Origin: Botryococcus braunii
Taxonomy: Eukaryota; Chlorophyta; Trebouxiophyceae
Assembly (NCBI GenBank): GCA_002005505.1
Contig: KV908608.1
Span: forward strand, 5,001-15,000
DNA length: 10,000 bases
Reading direction: 5' to 3'
Positions within the stretch are counted from its first letter, which is position 1. Each line of letters opens with the position of its first letter. This document shows, one piece after another, positions 1 through 5,800 of the stretch. The notes beneath the pieces were generated by a model. The model did no database searches, had not been told where the DNA came from, and saw only the letters and a list, made by a program, of their open reading frames with translations. The position numbers and the translations under genes were made by a program.

Positions 1-115
<115 letters not shown>

Positions 116-688
116 CAACTACTATTAATATTATGATGTGGGAATTACGTGAAATTGGATGCCAGCATAAAGGTGGTGGAAGCTTTGAAGACACTAGGGG
201 TGCTATTGACAAAAGTGTACGGCAGTTTTGTAGTACAGTTATTTGTAGAAGTGCATATAGCAAGATACACATATACCGCCGCACAACAGCAGAAGTAGGG
301 CATGTGACCACAGGCCTCAACATCGTGGCAATCATAACGTAACAGATTGCCCGTTAGAAAATGAACATGTTGGTTTTATGTAGGACGATATCGTCTTGTC
401 GATCTATCTTGTAGTAGGGGGCCAGTACAGACTGCGTATCCGCGGTCTACTCAGTTGATTCTTGCGGATGTTGATGACGCGGACAATTACAGTTGTAGCT
501 CTGCTACAGATGTAGCTCTGCTACAACGGAGATTTTGGGTCTAAATCGAGTAAAATGTGTACCGTACACGTTCATGGCTGCTTGAAACCATATGTATAAT
601 TGTACATGTGCTTCCTAAGGCTTCCGAGAGCATGGCTTCCTTCAGGTCTAATTTGTTTGGTACATGCCTAATCAGGCATTAGCAATGG
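116..688. other. Non-coding stretch, no gene recognised
   Basis: No convincing ORF, tRNA or splice-delimited exon was seen on either strand. The only clear structure is the tandem palindromic pair at 494-525, listed separately. Confidence 0.5.
492..527. repeat. Tandem pair of a 15-bp interrupted palindrome
   Basis: The 15-mer TGTAGCTCTGCTACA occurs at 494-508 and again, identical, at 511-525 (17-bp period). Each copy is an inverted repeat with 6-bp arms TGTAGC/GCTACA around TCT. The outer flanks extend the symmetry, so 492-499 (GTTGTAGC) is the exact reverse complement of 520-527. The pair can fold as two small hairpins or as one larger one. Function is unknown. Confidence 0.9.
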
Positions 689-1015
689 CTAAAAGGGTAA
701 AAACTGCCAAGTTCTTACTTTTTTTTTTTTTACTGCATCATGCATGTGTAGAGAGTCATATGTAGAGAGTCGTCTAAGAAGTTGTTGAGAATCCACAAAT
801 GCTTTTATAAAGTTAAGACCGGGCTTTTTTAAGTACTTCTCGTCTTGAAAACCAGTCTTTTGAAGTACTTCTAGTCTTGCAGGGTGAGTCATGACTAGAT
901 CCATCTTGATCAAGGTAGTTCCAAGATATGCATGCTGGCGAGTACCCAGTACCACGGGTGGTACCCGTACCTGATAGTGGGGTTTAGACGTGTCACAGGA
1001 TTCTCGATCGCGCAC
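689..1015 (-). CDS. Unrecognised 108-codon open frame, doubtful gene
   Basis: An open minus-strand frame with mixed, protein-like composition ends at TAG just after a run of lysine codons. That lysine run comes from a 12-base A homopolymer (T on the plus strand). The only in-frame start near its 5' end is non-ATG, so if real it would be a partial exon. It matches no family I know. An internal direct repeat (831-847 and 863-879) lies inside the frame. The neighbouring sequence gives no promoter or splice support, so a chance ORF is at least as likely. Confidence 0.15.
   Translation of the reverse strand: MRDRESCDTSKPHYQVRVPPVVLGTRQHAYLGTTLIKMDLVMTHPARLEVLQKTGFQDEKYLKKPGLNFIKAFVDSQQLLRRLSTYDSLHMHDAVKKKKVRTWQFLPF
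831..879. repeat. Direct repeat, 17 bp, 32-bp period
   Basis: 831-847 (AAGTACTTCTCGTCTTG) recurs at 863-879 with one mismatch (C to A at the 11th base). It looks like a local tandem duplication; no transposon ends are visible. Confidence 0.85.
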
Positions 1016-1432
1016 AATTACGACCTCACTAAGGGTCGGCCAGCGCTGGTTAAAAGCTGCATGTGTTTTCAGCCATAGCAGTAGCTACTGCAACTGGCCA
1101 TAGAACCCCGGCCCTTTTCCCCCTGCTGCTCCCGCTGCTGAAAAGCATGCCTGCGCAGGGGCTAGACCGAGTAGAATATCGTTGAGCATTGCTGATAACA
1201 AGCAGCAACTTCACAACCATGAATTCTTGAAACAAACAGTAGTCGTTCTGGTTTACCACAAATGTTAAACCAGAAGCATATCCTCCTGTGACTTCAGCGT
1301 GAATGTATCATTTCTCGGGACCACCAGGGAGTAATGTATTTTGAGACGAAACCCTATGGGGTCGGGGGAAGGGGGGTCCCCCGGTGGGAGGGGTTGGATA
1401 CAGTTAAGTAATTCCGGGCGAATGCCATGGCC
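1016..1432. other. Non-coding stretch, no gene recognised
   Basis: Short open frames exist on the minus strand here but none has a start, splice signals or composition that sets it apart from chance. A G-rich/C-rich stretch lies near 1360-1392. I see nothing else assignable. Confidence 0.45.
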
Positions 1433-1496
1433 TATTGATGGCCCCAATTGGGGCCATCAATAACCCTACTGATGGCCCCAATTGGGGCCATCAATA
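1433..1496. repeat. Doublet of long perfect palindromes
   Basis: 1433-1462 is a perfect 30-bp palindrome centred on CCAATTGG. A second perfect palindrome occupies 1470-1493 with the same core. The 27 bases 1436-1462 are repeated identically at 1470-1496, a period of 34. Each copy can form a cruciform or a near-loopless hairpin. The identity of the two copies suggests a recent duplication. Confidence 0.95.
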
Positions 1497-1630
1497 GCAA
1501 TTGGCGTCAGAAGGTTGCCACCCTTGCACATGTGCTTGTGCAAGAATATATGGAGGGATATGATATTTTTCAAGTGAGCTGTTTTTCATTATTAGATTAT
1601 CACTGCCGTCGCGGTCAGTAACGATAGTCA

Positions 1631-1831
1631 TCAGTAGTCTGTAATGTAATCTCTGCTAGTGCAGTTCATTATTGCCTGCCGTCGCCGTCTGGCTCCTCCA
1701 CTGGCATGGGTTGGACTGTCAACTTGAGAAGAACAAACTTCCTGAACAGGCTTGATGGTCTTACATGGTATCCCTACTGAGAAAGAACTCAAATCTACGC
1801 AACCAACACACACCCCCTGTCTTTCCGACAA
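1631..1831 (-). CDS. Possible 3' terminal exon, unrecognised
   Basis: The minus-strand frame is open and ends in TGA. A plausible acceptor is the CAG that precedes GAAGTTTG (exon start near 1747), with ...CCTGTTCAG upstream. The predicted C-terminus is basic, with an RRRRQ stretch and a Tyr-rich tail (DYITDY). No family is recognised. The opposite strand is also open here, and no partner exon could be matched confidently, so strand and coding status are uncertain. Confidence 0.2.
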   Translation of the reverse strand: MSERQGVCVGCVDLSSFSVGIPCKTIKPVQEVCSSQVDSPTHASGGARRRRQAIMNCTSRDYITDY

Positions 1832-1968
1832 ATCTGTCGAAACAAAGAACTGGCTTACATCAACAAAAGCGGAACTGCCCCATAATTATGATACCTTTCT
1901 GCCCCAGATGCAAATCACGATCAACTCCCCCCGCCCCCGGGGGGGGGGGGGGGGGGAGAACATCCCTT
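1752..1968 (+). CDS. Open frame interrupted at an 18-G tract, uncertain
   Basis: From the ATG at 1752 a plus-strand frame of mixed charged and polar residues runs into the C/G tract (Gs at 1939-1956) and stops shortly after. The frame that continues protein-like beyond the tract is a different one. A length change of the G tract, real or through sequencing error, could join the two. There is no GT between about 1910 and 1970 that could serve as a donor there. No family is recognised, and an open minus-strand frame overlaps. Confidence 0.18.
1939..1956 (+). repeat. 18-base G homopolymer after a C-rich tract
   Basis: Positions 1927-1938 are C-rich (six C, one G, five C), and 1939-1956 are all G. 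The C block and G block are complementary and can pair. Homopolymers of this length are prone to sequencing and replication slippage. Confidence 0.95.
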
Positions 1969-1970
1969 AG

Positions 1971-2160
1971 CTTTAAGTGCGAGCATCTGCACAACTTCAT
2001 GCAATTGCGAAAGGATACTTACATCCTACATGACTCCCTGACAGACATGATGACAGCACAATTGCCCACAAGTAAGCATTTCAATCAACAAGATGCAGAT
2101 TTGGCAAGCACCCGTGCTGCATGTATGTCAAATTATGCCAACACTGGAACCGCAGTACAG
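1971..2160 (+). CDS. Candidate internal exon, unrecognised product
   Basis: The segment is preceded by a CTTAG acceptor (AG at 1969-1970) and followed by a good donor, CAG/GTAAGG, at 2160/2161. In the open frame (codons from 1972) it encodes about 63 mostly polar residues with no motif I recognise. A second strong plus-strand donor, CAGAG/GTAAGT, occurs at 2320/2321. A strong acceptor, TTTTTTACC-AG, occurs at 2441-2442, so a plus-strand gene ending near 2461 or 2525 is possible. I could not build one unambiguous reading frame across all junctions. Confidence 0.3.
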
Positions 2161-2461
2161 GTAAGGCCGAGGGTGCTGCGCCCCGACCAAAGTCTTCCTG
2201 CCAACCATTATATACCTTTGGATATAGTCTCAATCAATCTTCAATGACTTCGAGCATCAAAAGCAAGAATAGCGATGTAGCTGCATCACCATATCATCAG
2301 CTCTGGACCTCAGACCAGAGGTAAGTCTCCGCACTCGCAGTGTATCCTGCCATACTCCGTTGTTCGCCAGTTCCCAACCCTTCAGAGAGCAAACTATATC
2401 TTTGCTCAACCTTGTTGAAGCCAACCCCACCTTTTTTACCAGATATGCAGAAAGAGTTTAA

Positions 2462-2994
2462 GCGATCTGCATGCCAGAGCCTCAAAACAACCCCATGGAA
2501 TCCCCACAAAGAATTCCTCCATTAGCCTCTGACATCTGCTTTCAAGGGAAATAGTTATCATCTCTGAGTCTTGGGAAAGTAAGCGAGTTGCCATTTTTGC
2601 ACGACCAAGAAGTGCCTGCCCTTTTGTGCCCCTTCCCAGCCACAACTCCCTGCTGCCAACAGGGAAACTGGCGCTGTTGCAATGTTCATGTGCCAGTCTC
2701 AGGCCTGTACATGATGCAATGCAATATTCTAACTTGCCTGGCGACATAAATGGCAACAAAATTAATGCTATGCCCATGCATCGCAACCTGACTCTCAAAA
2801 AACATAATTACTGTACTGAACACACCCTGGGTGCCCTCCTAGTGTGTGTCCTGCACAAGTCAAGGCTTTATCAGGCTGGGGCAACGTTACGACAGGTGGG
2901 CAAAAAGCGTGAGCTTTCCGTTTCCCCCTTATGAACGAAATATCAGATCCATGCTACATATCACAGTTCTGAACCAGCATAAGATATCCGTTCA
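2462..2994. other. Likely convergent 3' flanks, no firm gene
   Basis: This lies between the possible end of the plus-strand candidate (about 2461) and the stop of the minus-strand gene at 2995. Open minus-strand frames cross it. A candidate acceptor near 2655 on the minus strand (CCTGTTGGCAG) precedes an open frame that would be phase-compatible with a donor at 3009. That leaves open an extension of the minus gene into this region. No canonical AATAAA signal was seen. Confidence 0.35.
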
Positions 2995-3826
2995 TCAGTG
3001 GCTGCTTACATCATCAGCCGGGCTCCGCTTTCGCTTGGCAGTATTGCCCGACATGGTTGATGTGTACGGACTTTGTTGCACTGCTGCTTGTGCAGGTTGT
3101 GTCGGCAAGGTTTCTTGATAGATCTGCTCAGCTGGACCAGATGTTGCTGGCACTGAGCCCAAAGGCTGTGCAAAGCCTTCCTGTGCAGACGCAGCTACCA
3201 TGTAGAGTCTGTAAGCCTCTTGGTGCTTGATGATAGAGCGAAGGTTTGCAGCTTCTGTCTTCAGAATATCAATCTGCCAGTTGTGGAAGTTAATCACCTG
3301 CAGGAGAAATGTCAGTTACTAAGATCCCAGCAAAAGGCTACTCTTGGATTGTTTGCAGGCTAGATGTGAACAATTTGTCTAGGATCCCACCTCCTGCTTG
3401 CAAGACAAAACATTCTCAAGGCCATCACAGCGCTCTTTAAGGACAGCGATCTGGCCCGCTGGAGTAATGTTACCGATGTCATAGTCCTGCGCCTGCTGCA
3501 CACGCTCTCAGTATTCTCAAGGTATATCTCAGCAGAGCCGATACACAACACGCAACATAAAACAATAAGTCTATTGAAAGATACAGCACCATTGGTGCCA
3601 AAAGGATCGCACCGATTCGGCCATGTAAAGTGCTCGATCAGGTCCGACCCTGACAAACCTCGGGCACAAGGGACAAACAACAAAGATCAGGAGACGAGGG
3701 GGGACGGCGAGATCTTCCTACTACAGATGGGCAATTTTGCCGTAGTATTCTTGAAGCTGCATCCTTGGCGACGTTGCTGTTCTCGAGTCCGGAACCATTT
3801 AGAAGCGTGTGTGGAGACCAGGCCTC
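2995..3826 (-). CDS. 3' exons of a coiled-coil, probably nuclear protein
   Basis: Three minus-strand exons join in one frame, all in phase 0: 3725-3826 (34 codons), 3391-3495 (35 codons) and 2995-3297 (100 codons plus TGA). Junction signals are CCACAG/GAG, TCT/GTAGTA, GTGTGCAG/CAG, GAG/GTGGGA and CTCCTGCAG/GTG, with introns of 229 and 93 nt. The joined 169 residues run continuously across the last junction (CKQE-VINFHNW). They contain a roughly 60-residue stretch with regularly spaced Leu, Ile and Val, suggesting a coiled coil. A Pro/Gln/Ala-rich, low-complexity C-terminus follows, and a basic AKRKR patch near the end looks like a nuclear localisation signal. I do not recognise the family; a transcription factor or chromatin protein is only a guess. 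The 5' end is missing; no start exon is assigned upstream. An alternative donor, GATGAT/GTAAGC at 3010/3009, would remove the last residues and extend the gene downstream. The first exon is the least certain. Confidence 0.5.
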
Positions 3827-3895
3827 CTGTGGACCGGGGAAATATGCAGTGTAATCCCCAGAGACCCCTTTTTCTCAACCCAGAGAAATGCGAAG

Positions 3896-3955
3896 ACAAA
3901 CAAACAAACAAAGAATACAAACAAACAAACTACAAACAAATAAACAAACAAACAA
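3896..3955. repeat. Imperfect (CAAA)n simple repeat
   Basis: About 60 bases are built of CAAA units with interruptions (GAATA, CTA, TAAA). It lies upstream of the first recognised exon of the minus-strand coiled-coil gene and is presumably intronic or flanking. Its lysine/asparagine-rich translations are artefacts. Confidence 0.9.
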
Positions 3956-4482
3956 CCCAAAAAACAGTTAGTTTTACATCCCGTCTTCTCCTATCCCTCC
4001 CACTTCCCCCCTTCTTCATTACCTTCATTTGTGACTTTTCTTTTTCACCTTGACAATATTGGAAGGAACCCTCTGGGACATAATGTCCACTATTTCCCAT
4101 TAGAGTTAACTATAGATATATGCCACCTTCCTTCTAATCCCTTGTGGCTAGCCGGCTGGCCCATCTTGGACATTGCGCCGTGGAAACGTCACTCCATCAA
4201 AACTGTCATGATTTTCTAATCTGCAGCTCCCAATCCATTTCGATGCCCTTTCTCGTTCCTCCTCATGCCCTTTCGGTGGCATGAATTGAAGTTTGACCCT
4301 ATTTGAAGTGAAGTTTGAGCTTTACAATCATGATAAGCTCATACATGGTACCTTCAACTTTGTACTTCATAAACAGCCAGCTAGTTGCTATCTATACAGT
4401 TGTTACTTTGACGGGTATGCTGCTGGCCAAATGAGCCACGGCTGGCCCTGCGCATCTTTTTCAGTTGATTTCCGTCTTGTTG
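3956..4482. other. No firm gene; one weak minus-strand start-exon candidate
   Basis: The only coding hint is a 44-codon minus-strand frame from an ATG at 4282-4280. It has a charged start (MPPKGHEEERERASKW) and ends near 4147, with a possible phase-0 donor GGA/GTGACG inside it. It would lie upstream of, and in the same direction as, the 2995-3826 gene, so it could be its first coding exon. It also overlaps a small repeat (ATGCCCTTTC at 4242 and 4265 on the plus strand), so chance is quite possible. Nothing else was seen. Confidence 0.3.
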
Positions 4483-4548
4483 TGCGGCCACAGCGCTGTC
4501 CTGTTAATTTATAGGACGTCTTGCGGCCACACCGCTGTCCTGTCAATT
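4483..4548. repeat. Direct repeat, 27 bp, 39-bp period
   Basis: 4483-4509 and 4522-4548 share 25 of 27 bases, beginning TGCGGCCACA and ending CAATT/TAATT. They are separated by a 12-bp spacer. A local tandem duplication is the simple explanation; no mobile-element termini were seen. Confidence 0.88.
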
Positions 4549-4653
4549 GAAGGTCTTATTTTCAACTGAGACGGACGTTCATGCTCTAGTCTATCTACGT
4601 AATGGGCCGTTGGGATAGGCCTAGACGTACGTGTGGTGCGTTGTTGGGGACCC

Positions 4654-4669
4654 GGGGGGGGGGGGGGGG
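4654..4669 (+). repeat. 16-base G homopolymer
   Basis: An uninterrupted run of 16 G follows CCC and is followed by C and five more G. It is comparable to the G tract at 1939-1956 and the C tracts at 6175-6217. Confidence 0.95.
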
Positions 4670-4708
4670 CGGGGGAGGTCCAAGCTAGGGTAAGGGCGCT
4701 CGGAGTCA

Positions 4709-4729
4709 TATATAAATCGTATATATAGG
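4709..4729 (+). promoter_or_regulatory. Possible TATA region for a plus-strand gene
   Basis: TATATAAAT at 4709-4717 and TATATATAGG at 4720-4729 lie about 80-100 bases before the ATG at 4807. A CACGTG (E-box/G-box core) lies at 4744-4749. These are consistent with a core promoter, but AT-rich matches of this kind also arise by chance, and the downstream gene is itself weak. Confidence 0.25.
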
Positions 4730-4779
4730 ATATTTCCCATGACCACGTGGGTCCATACTTACTCCTGGACACCTCTCAG

Positions 4780-4977
4780 GCCAGCCCCCAAGGGTACATC
4801 TCCTCCATGGCGGTCGCTCAACCTACTGCCGGCCAAAGGGAGAGGTCGCAGCTACTAAGGCTGCGAGTTGAACGGAACCAGAAAGATGGCCAAATGGCAT
4901 GCGTGAACACAATGGATTGTCCGGAAGAGCAGAAGAGGAGTGCTGATGGTGATGGTAGCACCCCCACGTGGTGGTGA
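4780..4977 (+). CDS. Possible small exon or short gene, unrecognised
   Basis: An open plus-strand frame follows a good acceptor-like sequence (CCTCTCAG, AG at 4778-4779). It contains an ATG in a CCATGG context at 4807 and ends at TGA 4975-4977. The product from that ATG is 56 residues, highly charged (an RERSQLLRLRVERNQKD stretch), with an Asp/Gly-rich end read from a GATGGTGATGGT tract. It may be a first coding exon (TATA at 4709) or a last exon (acceptor at 4779); both cannot hold. No family is recognised. Confidence 0.25.
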   Translation, partial: ASPQGYISSMAVAQPTAGQRERSQLLRLRVERNQKDGQMACVNTMDCPEEQKRSADGDGSTPTWW

Positions 4978-5530
4978 TGATGATGATGTTCGTGACAACG
5001 ACGAGCCTCATGTGGTGGCTGTAGTCAACACAATATACTGCTTAATGTGAAAGATTTACATGTACGGACGTCCGTCTGCCAGGACATACTCGCTGGCTGT
5101 AAATCAAGACAACCGGTGCTACTTGGCTTGTGCACGTTTATAGCATTCCATCGAATGCGTACGTCGAAATAGAGGTATACCTTACGTTCCGCAATTGGTT
5201 TTAGAAAAACTTGCAACAATTGTACTATCAATAAGCTCACACAGACTCATCATCTCACATGACTTTTCCAATACAAGCATTGAAAGGATGATTGACGTCT
5301 ACATTGAACCAATTGGTTGCAACTCGCACAAGGGAATGGCAAATTGCAAATACCTGCTTATCGTTAAAAGCTCTTTTCAATAAGCGCAGTCTACCAGTGC
5401 ACCACGTGGTACCATGTGCTGTTGTACATAGAATGTAGAATGGCTATTCCCACGTCCTTTTCTCAATTCTAGTATTTAAGTATCTTGTGTAACTAACATA
5501 AGACCATCAGCCCATAAGGTTCACTTTTCG
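4978..5530. other. Non-coding stretch, no gene recognised
   Basis: It begins with a short GATGATGATGATG tract and contains a 10-bp palindrome ACCACGTGGT at 5401-5410. Open frames on both strands look like chance. Confidence 0.4.
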
Positions 5531-5587
5531 ATAGTGCCAAACGACGCTTCTCAAAGAATTGAATTCACGGCAATGAAGTGCACTTTT

Positions 5588-5676
5588 TTGATATGCTACA
5601 TAGTATCAAATAACGCTACTCAATTGACTACGTTGATATACTATATAGTATCAAATAACGGTACTCAATTCAATTG
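5588..5676. repeat. Tandem ~45-bp hairpin-forming repeat
   Basis: Two copies start at 5588 and 5633 (45-bp period) with the shared outline TTGATAT-CTA-ATAGTATCAAATAACG-TACTCAATT. They differ by a few transitions and one C/G change. Each copy's first half folds into an imperfect hairpin (TTGAT...ATCAA around an ACTATATAGT-like core). A degenerate third copy is discernible near 5529-5562 (GATAGTGCCAAACGACGCTTCTCAA). It ends directly in the palindrome at 5667-5694. Confidence 0.85.
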
Positions 5677-5694
5677 TTTGCAAACAATTGAATT
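5667..5694. repeat. Perfect 28-bp palindrome
   Basis: The left arm at 5667-5680 (AATTCAATTGTTTG) is the exact reverse complement of 5681-5694, with no loop. It sits at the end of the tandem repeat block and about 105 bases beyond the stop codon of the minus-strand cupredoxin gene. A role in 3' end formation or a transposon remnant is possible but not shown. Confidence 0.95.
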
Positions 5695-5800
5695 CAAGCT
5701 TCCCCATATTAGTGCGCATTCCATTATGCAACAAAGACAAACGTGAGTCCTATGTCAGCAAAAGCATATTCGCACTGCCCGTATATACTTACTCAAACAT

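Noticed and set aside
494..525. CRISPR-like short repeats
   Set aside because: Only two copies with a 2-bp gap and no regular unique spacers. The same holds for the other small repeat pairs in the window.
719..732. Poly-T run as the poly(A) tail of a minus-strand retroposon
   Set aside because: No target-site duplication or recognisable element body was found next to it, and the run is short.
3574..4053. 159-codon plus-strand ORF
   Set aside because: Much of it is the CAAA simple repeat (Lys/Gln/Asn/Thr runs), and it lies antisense to a better-supported minus-strand exon.
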